DNA of 64,000 nucleotides from Seongchinamella unica (lineage in GTDB: Bacteria > Pseudomonadota > Gammaproteobacteria > Pseudomonadales > Halieaceae). Position numbers and translations under genes: made by a program. Positions within the stretch are counted from its first letter, which is position 1; each line of letters begins with the position of its first letter. Shown in pieces: positions 28,127 through 39,394 of the stretch. The stretch lies in assembly GCF_004354085.1 (NCBI RefSeq), contig NZ_SMSE01000001.1:983724-1047723 (forward strand), written 5' to 3'. The notes below the pieces were generated by a model. That model did not search any database, was not told where the DNA came from, and worked only from the letters and a program-made list of their open reading frames with translations.

Positions 28127-29944
28127 TCACCAGGCGGCAACAGTTCCGTCCTTGCGCATTTCGGTGGCGCCTGCGTAGCTGCCTGTTTCCCTGTCGACCC
28201 TGATCGCCTGGTAGCCGCCGAAGCGCACACCGCTTGGATCCACCTCGACATGGTGACCCATGGCGCGCAGCCGCTCCACCGTCTCGGCGGGCACGCCGGG
28301 CTCAACATACAGGGTACCCAGCGGGTCACCATGCTTACCCGTGGGTTGTCGTCCGCCGTCGTGCAGGAAGCGGGCAGCGTCACCCGCTTCTTGTACATTC
28401 ATGCCGTAGTCGATCATGTTCACCAGAACCTGCACATGGCCCTGGGGCTGCATGCCGCCGCCCATCAGGCCAAAGCTCATGACCGGCTCACCGTCTTGCA
28501 TCAGGAAGGCAGGGATGATGGTGTGAAAGGGACGCTTGCCCGGCGCATAGGCATTGGGGTGCTCCGGGTCCAGGGAGAACAGCTCACCGCGGTTTTGCAA
28601 CATGAAGCCGGTACCGTCGGCGACCATGCCGGAGCCCATGCCGCGGTAGTTGGACTGGATCAACGACACCATCATGCCGCTCTCATCGGCAACAGTCAGG
28701 TAGGTGGTATCGCCCTCGCCTTCCAGCCTGGGCTCGCCCGGGCCGAATTCAGGCGAGGCCCGTAGCGGATCGATTTCAGCAAATCGCTGCCGGCCGTAGT
28801 CATCGGACAGCAAACCGTTCAGGGGGATGTCGGCAAAGTCCGGATCGGCGTAGTAGCGCGCCACATCTTCAAAGGCGAGGCGCTTGGCCTCCACCAGGTA
28901 GTGGAATACCTCGGCGGAGCCGCGGGACCACTGCCTGAGGTCGATGTTTTTGAGGATGGAGAGCATCTGCAGGGCCGCGTACCCCTGGCCATTGGGTGGC
29001 AATTCGTAAAGGTCGTAGCCCCGGTAATTGACGCTGCCCGGCTCGACCCACTCGCCCTGGTGTTGGCTGAAGTCCTCGTAGGCCAGGCCCCCTTCCATAC
29101 CCTCGAAGTAGCCTGCCATGCGCCGGGCAATACTGCCCTTGTAGAACGCGTCGCGACCCTCAAGAGCAAGGGTTTCCAGGGTATCAGCCAGGTCTTGATT
29201 GGTCAGCAGTTCCCCCGGCTCCACCGCCCGGCCCTGCGGAAACCAGGTGCTGCGGATGTTGTCGAGATAGGGGGTGCCAGCAAACCGTTGGCTGAAAAAC
29301 TTCCAGCTGCGGTCGAAGTAGTAGGAAATCACCGGGCTGACCGGAAACCCCTCCCGGGCGTAGTCGATGGTGGGCGCCAACAACTGGTTCATGGGCAGCT
29401 TGCCAAAGCGCTCATGCAGGGCGAACCAACCGTCCACGGTCCCGGGCACCGTCACCGGCAGCGGTCCGTGCGAGGGAATACCCCGCGCGTCCGCGGGTAA
29501 CTGTCCCTGCGCCTTGAGCGCATCGATACGAGACTTGAGCTCGGCCAGGTTCTGCCCCCTCGGAGAGCGCCCGGAGCCGTTGTAACCATGCAGTTGCCTG
29601 CTGGCGGGATCCCAGACGATAACAAAAATATCACCGCCAATTCCGTTGCCGGTAGGCTCCATCAGGCCCAGCGCCGCATTGGCGGCAATGGCCGCATCCA
29701 CCGCGGTACCGCCCTGTTTGAGGATATCCAGGGCGACCTGGGACGCCAGGGGCTGTGCGGTGGCCGCCATCCCCTTGCTGCCGTACACCGGGCTCCGGGA
29801 CCAGATCTCCCCGACCGGGCGGCCCCCGGCCCCCAACTCAGCAGTCACGGGAGTCGCCATCGGCTGCGGCGCCGGGGACGCGCAGGCCTGGAGCAGGAAC
29901 AGGGTTGAAACAGTCACCAGGAATCTGCATGTAAACGATCTCAT
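28127..29944 (-). CDS. ggt: Gamma-glutamyltransferase, lipoprotein form
   Basis: A 605-residue precursor of an N-terminal nucleophile hydrolase. The leader ends in the lipobox LLQAC, so the enzyme is probably lipid-anchored. The self-cleavage and nucleophile region is DTTYLTVADESG (first Thr near residue 415), and the glutamate-binding GMGSG motif follows. The family hydrolyses glutathione and gamma-glutamyl compounds in the periplasm. The ATG at 29944 was chosen; a GTG lies three codons upstream. Confidence 0.9.
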   Translation of the reverse strand: MRSFTCRFLVTVSTLFLLQACASPAPQPMATPVTAELGAGGRPVGEIWSRSPVYGSKGMAATAQPLASQVALDILKQGGTAVDAAIAANAALGLMEPTGNGIGGDIFVIVWDPASRQLHGYNGSGRSPRGQNLAELKSRIDALKAQGQLPADARGIPSHGPLPVTVPGTVDGWFALHERFGKLPMNQLLAPTIDYAREGFPVSPVISYYFDRSWKFFSQRFAGTPYLDNIRSTWFPQGRAVEPGELLTNQDLADTLETLALEGRDAFYKGSIARRMAGYFEGMEGGLAYEDFSQHQGEWVEPGSVNYRGYDLYELPPNGQGYAALQMLSILKNIDLRQWSRGSAEVFHYLVEAKRLAFEDVARYYADPDFADIPLNGLLSDDYGRQRFAEIDPLRASPEFGPGEPRLEGEGDTTYLTVADESGMMVSLIQSNYRGMGSGMVADGTGFMLQNRGELFSLDPEHPNAYAPGKRPFHTIIPAFLMQDGEPVMSFGLMGGGMQPQGHVQVLVNMIDYGMNVQEAGDAARFLHDGGRQPTGKHGDPLGTLYVEPGVPAETVERLRAMGHHVEVDPSGVRFGGYQAIRVDRETGSYAGATEMRKDGTVAAW

Positions 29945-30049
29945 TTCACTCACGGGTCGGTATTGAATCAGTGGCTAGCATAGCCCAGATTGTAAGCGCC
30001 CTGGACGCGACTTACACTGCTGCAAACGTTTTTGCCAGGAGACCCACCA

Positions 30050-30667
30050 GTGAACGCCCTCGTCGCGGGCTTCTCCCTCAGCCTGTCACTCATCCTGGCA
30101 ATCGGCGCCCAGAATGCATTTGTGCTCAAACAGGGTTTAAAAAAACACCATGTGTTCATGGTGTGTGGTATTTGCGCCCTGTCGGATGCCATCCTGATCG
30201 TCGCCGGCGTGGCGGGGTTCGGCGCGCTCATCGCCAGCTTTCCGGCGATAGAATCGATCGCCAGCCTGGGCGGAGCCGCCTTCCTGATCGCTTACGGCAG
30301 CCGCAGCCTGATCTCGGCATTTACCGCGGAGCATGCGCTGGACCCCGCCGGCGATGCCACCGCCAGCGCCTGGAAAACTGCCCTGGCCTGCCTGGCGTTC
30401 ACCTGGCTCAATCCCCATGTCTACCTGGATACTTTGGTATTGATCGGTTCGATCTCCACCCAGTACAGTGACAAATTGATGTTCACGGCCGGCGCGGTTG
30501 CCGCCTCACTGACATTTTTTTTCAGCCTCGGTTACGGCGCGCGCCTGCTGACCCCGATCTTCCAGCAACCCCGGGCCTGGAAGATGCTCGATGGGCTGAT
30601 CGCCCTGATTATGTATGCGATTGCCGCATCACTGCTGCTTCGCGTACTGGACTGGGGTCCCGGCTGA
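30050..30667 (+). CDS. LysE/ArgO family amino acid exporter
   Basis: A 205-residue inner-membrane protein with six predicted helices. It has the family N-terminus (FSLSLSLILAIGAQNAFVLK) and an ALSDAILI motif in the second helix. Family members export arginine or lysine. The GTG at 30050 sits eight bases after AGGAG, which decides the start over a TTG six codons upstream. It is divergent from ggt. The related argP regulator is not adjacent. Confidence 0.88.
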   Translation: MNALVAGFSLSLSLILAIGAQNAFVLKQGLKKHHVFMVCGICALSDAILIVAGVAGFGALIASFPAIESIASLGGAAFLIAYGSRSLISAFTAEHALDPAGDATASAWKTALACLAFTWLNPHVYLDTLVLIGSISTQYSDKLMFTAGAVAASLTFFFSLGYGARLLTPIFQQPRAWKMLDGLIALIMYAIAASLLLRVLDWGPG

Positions 30668-30762
30668 CCGCGAATCCAATAATTTGTGGCCCTAGCGACC
30701 ATTGCCCCCGGGGGCTCAGCAACGAAAACTATGATTCACAGTGACCAGATAACGGAGCGACC

Positions 30763-32343
30763 ATGAGCAACGATGCCCTGTACCAACCGACCCTGATGCC
30801 GCACCTGCTGGTGGAAGGACTGAACCGTTACGATGACAGGCCCTGCCTGCACCTCGGGGACAAGGTTGCCAGTTACCGGGAAATGCGCGAACTGACCAGT
30901 CGCCTGCAGCAGGCACTGCGCTCAAAGGGCATTGGCAAAGGCAGTCGGGTGGCGATTATCTCCACCAACCGGCCCGAGGTACTGGCCAATACCGCCGCCA
31001 TGCAACTCAACGGCTGCATCGGTACGCCACTGCACCCACTGGGCTCGATCGACGATCACGCCTATGTACTGGAAGCGGCGGACATCGAGGCGCTGGTTTT
31101 CGATGCCCCGGCGTTTGCGGAGCTGGCCGCCGCGCTGAAAGCCAGGGTACCGGGCCTGAAACACCTGCTGGGCTTTGGCCCCAACGAAGTGGGCGATGAC
31201 TACCTGGCTCTGGCGGAAGGCTTCAGCCCGCAAGCGCTGGTGGCTCCCGATATTTCCGCCGAGGATATCGCCTCGGTCAATTTCACCGGCGGCACGACCG
31301 GCAAGCCCAAGGGTGTAATGAGTCCCCACCGGGTCAGCGCCTATATGACCCAGATCCAGTTGGCGGAATGGGAATTCCCCGATGAGTTGCGGATGCTGAT
31401 GGCCACCCCGCTATCCCACGCAGCGGCGGCGTTCTTTATCCCGGTGCTGCAACGCGGCGGCGCCTTTTACGTGATGCAGGGCTTCAGCCCGGACGAATTT
31501 TTCGACGTGGTGCGCGACCACAAAATCACCTGCACCATGCTGGTACCGGTCATGCTCTATTTCCTGCTGGACTCACCCCGCGCCAGCGATGGCTCCATGG
31601 ACAGCATGGAAACTATTTTTTACGGCGCCTCGCCCATAAGCCCCGCCCGCCTGCGGGAGGGCATTGAAAAGTGGGGGCCGATCTTCTACCAGTTCTTCGG
31701 CCAGTCCGAATGCCCGATGGTCATTGCCAACATGCGCAAGGCTGACCACGACCTGTCCAAACCCGAACGTCTGGCGTCCTGCGGTAGACCCAGCCCGTGG
31801 ATACATCTCGCCCTGCTCGACAATGACTGCCAGCCGGTCGCGGCGGGTGAACCCGGTGAAATCTGCGTGCGCGGCCCGCTGGTCATGAAAGGTTACAAGG
31901 ACATGCCGGAGCAGACTGCGGAGGCCTTCGCGGGGGACTGGTTGCACACCGGTGATGTCGGCAGGCTGGACGAGGACGGTTTCCTCTATATCGTCGACCG
32001 CACCAAGGACATGATAGTCACCGGCGGCTTCAACGTATTTCCCCGGGAGGTAGAGGATGTGCTGGGCAGCCATGAAGCCGTCGCCCAGGTGGTTGTGGTC
32101 GGCGTACCGGACGAACAGTGGGGCGAGGCCGTCAAGGCCGTCATCGTACCCAGGCCCGGCGTGGAGGCCAGCGAGGAACTCAGCGCCGAACTACAGGCGC
32201 TGGTCAAGGAGAAAAAGGGCTCGGTGCAGTCTCCCAAGTCGGTGGACTTTGTCGACGCCTTGCCGCTGACACCGGTGGGCAAGCCCGACAAGAAGGCCGT
32301 AAAGGCCCGCTACTGGGGCGATCACGCGCGCAACGTGAGCTGA
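30763..32343 (+). CDS. Acyl-CoA synthetase (AMP-dependent ligase)
   Basis: A 526-residue class I adenylate-forming enzyme. The P-loop VNFTGGTTGKPKGVM is near residue 175, then the YGASP and GQSE motifs. The C-terminal domain has the hinge VDRTKDMIVTGGFNVFPREVE and the catalytic lysine region PVGKPDKKAVKARYW. It activates a carboxylic acid as its CoA thioester; chain type cannot be read from sequence. The MBL gene follows after 108 bases, possibly as part of the same unit. Confidence 0.92.
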   Translation: MSNDALYQPTLMPHLLVEGLNRYDDRPCLHLGDKVASYREMRELTSRLQQALRSKGIGKGSRVAIISTNRPEVLANTAAMQLNGCIGTPLHPLGSIDDHAYVLEAADIEALVFDAPAFAELAAALKARVPGLKHLLGFGPNEVGDDYLALAEGFSPQALVAPDISAEDIASVNFTGGTTGKPKGVMSPHRVSAYMTQIQLAEWEFPDELRMLMATPLSHAAAAFFIPVLQRGGAFYVMQGFSPDEFFDVVRDHKITCTMLVPVMLYFLLDSPRASDGSMDSMETIFYGASPISPARLREGIEKWGPIFYQFFGQSECPMVIANMRKADHDLSKPERLASCGRPSPWIHLALLDNDCQPVAAGEPGEICVRGPLVMKGYKDMPEQTAEAFAGDWLHTGDVGRLDEDGFLYIVDRTKDMIVTGGFNVFPREVEDVLGSHEAVAQVVVVGVPDEQWGEAVKAVIVPRPGVEASEELSAELQALVKEKKGSVQSPKSVDFVDALPLTPVGKPDKKAVKARYWGDHARNVS

Positions 32344-32451
32344 ATCCAGTCCCTCTGGAGACCCGGTACCGGCACCGCCGCGGAATTGCAAGTCTGGACA
32401 GGCGGCTCGCAGAAGCCGAACATAGCCTTCCACTGTCACTCCGGACGGACC

Positions 32452-33531
32452 ATGATCACGGACACCAGCGAAACCTACCGCGGACTCAATTACCCCTTCG
32501 GCCGCAGACCCGACCTACCGCCGGGGCAACCGGTAAAAGTCGCCGAAGGCGTTTACTGGGTCAGGTTTGCCATGCCCATGTCGCTGGATCATATCAACCT
32601 CTGGCTGCTGGAAGACGGCGATGGCTGGACTGTCATTGACACCTGCCTGAACATCGACAGCGCCCGGGACACCTGGGAGCAGCTGTTCAGCGGTTTTCTG
32701 CACAACAAACCCGTCAAGCGGGTGATCTGCACCCACCTGCACCCGGACCACGTGGGTCTCGCGGGCTGGCTCTGCGAGCGCTTTGACGCCGAATTGTGGA
32801 TGTCGCGGGAAGAGTTCCTGATGTGCCATACCATGGCCGACGATACTGGCAAGCCGGCCCCGGATGTGGCCCTGCGCTTTTACAAGGCTGCAGGCTGGGA
32901 AGAAGACTGGCTGGAGGGATACAAGGAAAGGTTCGGCAATTTCGGCCGTGCGATCTATGCCCTGCCGGAAAGTTTTCGCCGTATCGTCGACCGGGAGACC
33001 ATTACCATTGGCGGCCACTACTGGCAGGTGATTGTCGGCAGGGGCCATTCCCCGGAACATGCCGCACTCTACTGCCCGGGGCTGAAACTGCTGATCTCCG
33101 GCGACCAGGTACTGCCGCGCATCTCCCCCAATGTCAGCGTATTCCCCACCGAACCCAAAGGCGACCCACTCAAGGAATGGCTGCGCACCCAGAGCGTAAT
33201 CCGGGAAATTCTGCCCGACGACCTGCTGGTACTGCCCGCCCACGAGGCGCCCTTTTACGGTCTCGACGTGCGCCTCAGCCAGATTATCGAGGGTCACAAG
33301 CGCGACCTGATCACCCTGTTCAATTTCCTGCAACAACCCTGTCGGGCGGTGGACTGCTTTCCAGCCCTGTTCAAGCGGGAAATAGACGGCCATAACATCA
33401 ACCTCGCCACCGGTGAAACTCTCGCCCACCTCAACTGCCTGCTGGGCAGACACCGGATTACCCGTACCCGCGACGAGCATGGGGTGGACTGGTATCAGCA
33501 GATACCTGAAACCGCGGAATTCGACGAATAG
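32452..33531 (+). CDS. MBL-fold hydrolase (LACTB2-like)
   Basis: A 359-residue metallo-beta-lactamase-fold protein. The zinc motif THLHPDHVG is near residue 92, followed by GRGHSPEH and SGDQVLPRISPNVSV, a combination seen in the LACTB2-like thioesterase or hydrolase branch. A C-terminal winged-helix part of about 70 residues follows. Next to the acyl-CoA ligase it may act as a thioesterase or lactonase; that is inference. ATG 32452 was chosen because the family alignment begins soon after. Its stop is one base from the stop of the convergent monooxygenase gene. Confidence 0.88.
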   Translation: MITDTSETYRGLNYPFGRRPDLPPGQPVKVAEGVYWVRFAMPMSLDHINLWLLEDGDGWTVIDTCLNIDSARDTWEQLFSGFLHNKPVKRVICTHLHPDHVGLAGWLCERFDAELWMSREEFLMCHTMADDTGKPAPDVALRFYKAAGWEEDWLEGYKERFGNFGRAIYALPESFRRIVDRETITIGGHYWQVIVGRGHSPEHAALYCPGLKLLISGDQVLPRISPNVSVFPTEPKGDPLKEWLRTQSVIREILPDDLLVLPAHEAPFYGLDVRLSQIIEGHKRDLITLFNFLQQPCRAVDCFPALFKREIDGHNINLATGETLAHLNCLLGRHRITRTRDEHGVDWYQQIPETAEFDE

Positions 33532-33532
33532 C

Positions 33533-35029
33533 TCAGGCCGCCGGCCTCAGGGGCTCTTCTTCTGCCGGGGGCTGGCGCACAAAGTCGTCGAGCACCGGCT
33601 GCTCATGTTCCCGCACCCACTGTTGCCAGGAGTAGGGCCACATGGCCGGGTCGCCATCTGCATCCAGGTACCAGCTCTGGCAACCCCGCACCCAGACCGT
33701 CTTGCCCATACCGGCTTTCAGGTAGTCATTGTAACGCTGCTTGGCTTCCTCCGTTGCCTCCACCGTTGGCAACTCGCGGCGGCGCCACAGGTCGATCAGC
33801 TTTAACACGTAGTCGGTTTGCACTTCGCTCATGGCAATAACCGAGTAGTTGCCGATGGGCGAGTTCGGCCCCAGCATCAGGAAGAAATTGGGAAAACCGG
33901 GAATGCACAGCGAGCGGTAAGCCTGCACTTTTTTCTTCCATGCTTCATCAATGGTGACCCCGTCGCGGCCGCGTAAATCCATCGGCCGCATGAAATCGAA
34001 CGGCCTGAACCCGGTGGCCAGGATCAATACATCCAGTTCGTGGGTGCGGCCATCGGCTGTCACCACGCCCTGCTCGCTGATGCGCTCGATCGCGGTTGTT
34101 TCGAGGTGTACGTTGTCGCGCTGCATGGCCTCGTAGAAGTGGCTGCTGATAATCAGGCGCTTGCATCCCACCGGGTAATCCGGCGTCAGCCTGGCGCGGA
34201 GCTCGGGGTCGCGCACGCTCTTGCGCAGGTTCCGTTTTGCCAGCCAGCTCACATAGGCATGAGGGAGTTTGCTGCCCGTGACTGCCTTGCTGAAGGTATG
34301 ACGCAGGGCGAAGGCATACCAGCGGCGCAGGGCCGCCAGTCGGGAGGGCTTGCGGCTCAACCTGGCCTTTTCCTGCTCGCTGTATTCCTTGTCGGGTACA
34401 GACACCACCCACTGGGCAGTGCGCTGAAAAACCGTCAGCTCACAGTCCAGCCCGGATATCTCGGCAATGACCTGGCAGGCGGTGGAACCGGTACCGATGA
34501 TTCCCACCCGCTTGCCGCGCAGGTCCACGTCGTGATTCCAGCGTGCCGTATGCCACAGGTCACCAGCAAAGCTGTCCAGACCGGGAATGTCGGGATAGGC
34601 AGGGTGATGGAGAATGCCGGTGGCAGAGACGACAAAATCCACCACCCGTTCAGCACCCTTGCTGGTCTTCAGCCGCCACTTGCCGTCGACATAGTGACAC
34701 TGCTCCACGGCCTCATTGAAGCGCACCATTTCGCGGATACCCTGCTCCTCAGCGACCTGTTCGAAGTAGCGCTGGATCTCGTCGCCATGGGCAAATCGGT
34801 GACTCCACCAGGGGTTGGCCCGAAAACTGTAGGTATACATATGAGCGGGCACGTCGCAGGCCACCCCCGGGTAGGTATTTTCCCGCCAGGTGCCCCCAAC
34901 CCTGTCGGCTTTCTCCAGGATGTGGATGTCGGCAATGCCCGCCTCGCGCAGCCTGATCGCCATCAGAATGCCGGTCATGCCCGCACCAATAACGGCGACC
35001 GAAGGATTCTGTCTTTTTTCATCGCTCAT
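33533..35029 (-). CDS. Flavin-containing monooxygenase, Baeyer-Villiger type
   Basis: A 498-residue flavoprotein with two Rossmann motifs: VIGAGMTGILMAIRLREAG for FAD near residue 12, and GIIGTGSTACQV for NADPH near residue 180. Between them is the Baeyer-Villiger fingerprint FAGDLWHTARW (FxGxxxHxxxW). These enzymes insert oxygen next to a ketone to make an ester or lactone. ATG 35029 was chosen; a TTG lies three codons upstream. It is divergent from an AraC gene that overlaps an esterase gene, which could hydrolyse the ester product. Confidence 0.91.
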   Translation of the reverse strand: MSDEKRQNPSVAVIGAGMTGILMAIRLREAGIADIHILEKADRVGGTWRENTYPGVACDVPAHMYTYSFRANPWWSHRFAHGDEIQRYFEQVAEEQGIREMVRFNEAVEQCHYVDGKWRLKTSKGAERVVDFVVSATGILHHPAYPDIPGLDSFAGDLWHTARWNHDVDLRGKRVGIIGTGSTACQVIAEISGLDCELTVFQRTAQWVVSVPDKEYSEQEKARLSRKPSRLAALRRWYAFALRHTFSKAVTGSKLPHAYVSWLAKRNLRKSVRDPELRARLTPDYPVGCKRLIISSHFYEAMQRDNVHLETTAIERISEQGVVTADGRTHELDVLILATGFRPFDFMRPMDLRGRDGVTIDEAWKKKVQAYRSLCIPGFPNFFLMLGPNSPIGNYSVIAMSEVQTDYVLKLIDLWRRRELPTVEATEEAKQRYNDYLKAGMGKTVWVRGCQSWYLDADGDPAMWPYSWQQWVREHEQPVLDDFVRQPPAEEEPLRPAA

Positions 35030-35079
35030 TGGGGTCAATTCCCGCCTTATGAAGTGACTGACAGGCTGACTTTACCCCC

Positions 35080-35107
35080 TGATCGGGACTGATCAAATAG
35101 CGATCAA
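35080..35107. promoter_or_regulatory. Helically phased GATC direct repeats, candidate AraC operator
   Basis: GATC occurs at 35081, 35091 and 35102, within TGATCGG, TGATCAA and CGATCAA; the last two share GATCAA. The 10- and 11-base spacing is about one helical turn, as in AraC-family direct-repeat sites. The array lies between the divergent monooxygenase and AraC genes. Confidence 0.5.
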
Positions 35108-35194
35108 GGACAAAAACTTATGAAATTCGGACAGAACCTGCTAGCCTGCGGACGTAGTCACGGGGCTTGCGGCCCGGGGAGAAAGCAGTACGGC

Positions 35195-36217
35195 ATGGCG
35201 CGTAAAGTCGATACCACACATCACATCAGGGCTATTCCACCGGCCCTGGATGCCATGAAAACCATGGGCTTCGCCCCGCAGGACTGCCTCCAGGGAACCG
35301 ATCTCAGGCTCTCGGATCTCGGCCGACCCGGGGCCGACATTGACTTTACGCTGGAGCAGGAATTCCAGTTTCATCGCAACCTGCTGGCGCTCAGCGACAA
35401 CCCGATGCTCGGTCTGCTGCTGGGTAAATCCTACCTGCTGGAAAGCTATGGGCTACTCGGTTATGCCTTCATGAGTGCCCCTACATTGCGCCATGCACTG
35501 ATCGTGTTGCGTAACTACGGCCCGCTCACCTTCACCCTGTTCCAGGTGAACTTTCTCAGCGAGGGCAACAAGGGCACCCTGCGCCTGTCGCCAGACATTC
35601 CGGTGCCCGACGACCTGCTTCAATACTATGTGGACCGCGACCTGACCGCCGCCGTCAATGGCGGACGCGGGGCACTGCGCGTGCCACTGGAGCCCCGACA
35701 CATACAGGTCATGCACGGCACACAGAGGCTGCGCAACACCTACGAGCGTCACTTCGGTTGTTCTATTTCCTTCTCCGCCGAATGCTCGGAACTGCAGCTT
35801 GATGCATCACTGCTGGACGTGCCGATGCCCCTGGGCGACAGCGAAACCAGCGCCACCTGCCAGCAACAGTGCCGCCTGTTACTGGCCCGGATGCGGGCCG
35901 GCAGTACCTTTGTCGACAAGGTACGCGGGCTGATCCTGGCCCGACCGGGCTACTTTCCCGATATCGATTACGTGGCCGAGCGACTGAATATGACCAGCCG
36001 TACCCTGCGCCGACGGCTGTCCGCAGAGGACAGCAGTTACCAGGACATCCTGGCCGAAGTTCGCTACGAACTGGCCCGCGAATACCTGGCGACCTCGACC
36101 CTGCCTATGGAGGAGATTTCAACCCTGCTGGGCTACAGTGCGCCAGGCAATTTCAGCAACGCCTTCAAACGCTGGCACGGCTGCTCCCCCCGCGCATTCC
36201 GGCAGGTGTCGCGGTGA
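35195..36217 (+). CDS. AraC family transcriptional regulator
   Basis: A 340-residue regulator. The N-terminal 'arabinose-binding' ligand domain spans about residues 20-210. The C-terminal AraC DNA-binding domain contains the helices VAERLNMTSRTLRRRLSAE and SAPGNFSNAFKRWHGCSPRA. This domain order matches the OruR/VirF-like group that responds to small organic molecules. ATG 35195 follows GGGGAGAAAG. The stop overlaps the esterase start (TGATG), so regulator and esterase are co-produced. Confidence 0.91.
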   Translation: MARKVDTTHHIRAIPPALDAMKTMGFAPQDCLQGTDLRLSDLGRPGADIDFTLEQEFQFHRNLLALSDNPMLGLLLGKSYLLESYGLLGYAFMSAPTLRHALIVLRNYGPLTFTLFQVNFLSEGNKGTLRLSPDIPVPDDLLQYYVDRDLTAAVNGGRGALRVPLEPRHIQVMHGTQRLRNTYERHFGCSISFSAECSELQLDASLLDVPMPLGDSETSATCQQQCRLLLARMRAGSTFVDKVRGLILARPGYFPDIDYVAERLNMTSRTLRRRLSAEDSSYQDILAEVRYELAREYLATSTLPMEEISTLLGYSAPGNFSNAFKRWHGCSPRAFRQVSR

Positions 36218-37092
36218 TGTGGCTGGACAAGGTACAAGCCCGGCTACTTAGGCTTGGTTACCGGCTCAGTAACCAGTATGTCTGGCGCGGAAAATTCATC
36301 GATCACGCCACCTCATTGCTACAGATCCCCGGCCCGTCAGGGCCGCTGGCAGCGCGACTGTACAGCAACACAGCCAGTGGCAGGCTGCCGCTGATTCTGT
36401 ATTTCCACGGCGGTGGCTGGGTGATCGGCGACCTCGACACCCACCACCCTTTTTGCCAGGTGCTGGCCGAACGCAGCGGGGCTACGGTACTGGCCCTGGA
36501 CTACCGGCTGGCGCCGGAACACCCCTGGCCGGCGGCGCAAGCGGATTGCCTGGCCGCGTCCGAATGGGTAGCCGGCCACCTGTCGGAACTGGGCCCCAAC
36601 AACGGGCGGCTGGTGATCGCCGGCGACAGTGCCGGAGGTAACCTGACTGCCTGCAGCGCGCTGGATCTGGGCGCAGATGCCCGGCAGCGACTTGCTGGTG
36701 CGGCCACCCTCTATCCGGCGGCAGACCACCCGCAGCAGGCCTGGCCGTCGTACCGGGAAGAGGCCCGCAGCGGCCTTCTTACCACCGGGCTGATGCGCTG
36801 GTTCTGGGGGACATACCTGGGCGGCACCCCGCTTGCGCAGGCCGCAAACGCCCGCCCGCTGCGCTCTACACGGCTGGGCCAGCTGCCTCCCCTGTTTGCC
36901 GTCACCGCCGAGCGCGACCCCCTGCGGGACGAAGGCCAGGCCTTTGCCGATGCGGTCAGGCAGTGCGGGGTGGATGTGCGTCACCGGCACTTCGCCGGTG
37001 CCGCCCACGGCTTCGCCTGCTCCGAGGGTCCCACGGATGATTTCAATGAATTCATCGAAGAATTCTGCGACTGGCTGGATTCGCTGGAGTGA
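36217..37092 (+). CDS. Alpha/beta hydrolase, hormone-sensitive-lipase family esterase
   Basis: A 291-residue esterase. The oxyanion-hole motif YFHGGGWVIGD is near residue 63, the nucleophile motif GDSAGGN near residue 138, and the catalytic acid and histidine lie in ERDPL and GAAHGF toward the C-terminus. HSL-type enzymes cleave carboxylic esters. Translation probably couples to the AraC gene through the TGATG overlap. With the Baeyer-Villiger enzyme it may form a ketone-to-ester-to-acid route. Confidence 0.92.
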   Translation: MWLDKVQARLLRLGYRLSNQYVWRGKFIDHATSLLQIPGPSGPLAARLYSNTASGRLPLILYFHGGGWVIGDLDTHHPFCQVLAERSGATVLALDYRLAPEHPWPAAQADCLAASEWVAGHLSELGPNNGRLVIAGDSAGGNLTACSALDLGADARQRLAGAATLYPAADHPQQAWPSYREEARSGLLTTGLMRWFWGTYLGGTPLAQAANARPLRSTRLGQLPPLFAVTAERDPLRDEGQAFADAVRQCGVDVRHRHFAGAAHGFACSEGPTDDFNEFIEEFCDWLDSLE

Positions 37093-37263
37093 AAAGGCGC
37101 TAAATTACCCGAGACTCGGGCATGGAGATTCTGTTATCATCCACTGCTCTCCAGCAGCCAGAGAACGCTGCGGACCGAATCACCGCTATAACACCTGTCT
37201 GCGCCCGCAGACATGTTACGACACACAAAATAATTACTACTCAGTCTTGAGGAAGCTTTTTAT

Positions 37264-38710
<1,447 letters not shown>

Positions 38711-38718
<8 letters not shown>

Positions 38719-39394
38719 GCAACACAGTTTCAGCGACCGACCAGCACTGGATACGGCATTGGCAGCGCACATCGCCGAACGGCTGGCGGCGGACATTGCA
38801 AGCCGCGGCAAAGCCAGCCTGGCAGTCTCTGGCGGCAGCACACCCCAGGGAATGTTTGCGGCACTCTCACGCCAGCACCTGCCCTGGGACCAGGTGTGGA
38901 TTACGCTGGTTGATGAACGCTGGGTGGATGCCGACAGTCCCGATTCCAATGAAAAGCTGGTACGCGAGAATCTGCTGCAGAACGCCGCCGCAGAGGCCCA
39001 TTTTATCGGCCTCAAAGGCAATGCGGCAGATGCCGCCGCAGGACTGCAGGAGGTAACCGCCCGTCTGGATGAACTACCGCTGCCACTGAGCTGCGCTGTT
39101 CTGGGCATGGGTGGCGATGGCCATACCGCTTCCTGGTTTCCCCAGGCCAGCAACCTGCAGCAGTTGATCGATCCGCGGGGCGAAGCGTTGCTGGGTTGCT
39201 GCGACCCGGTCACCGCGCCGCACCAGCGCATTACCTTTACACTCCCGGCCATTCTCGCCGCCGGCGAGATTATTCTCCACATCACCGGCGAGGAAAAGCG
39301 CGCGATACTGGCCGAGGCCAGTGAAAAACGCTATCCCATTGCCGCAATTACCGAACAGCAGAGCAATCCTGCAAGTATCTGGTGGGCCCCCTGA
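38711..39394 (+). CDS. pgl: 6-phosphogluconolactonase
   Basis: A 227-residue DevB-type lactonase with [12 protein letters not shown], the VDERWV motif and [14 protein letters not shown]. It hydrolyses 6-phosphogluconolactone. The start ATG overlaps the zwf stop (ATGAGTAA), and its own stop overlaps the edd start, so the three are translationally coupled. Confidence 0.95.

Noticed and set aside
37200-37263. HexR operator upstream of zwf
   Set aside because: Only a half-site-like AT-rich stretch (AATAATTAC) is present; no complete inverted repeat of the known type.
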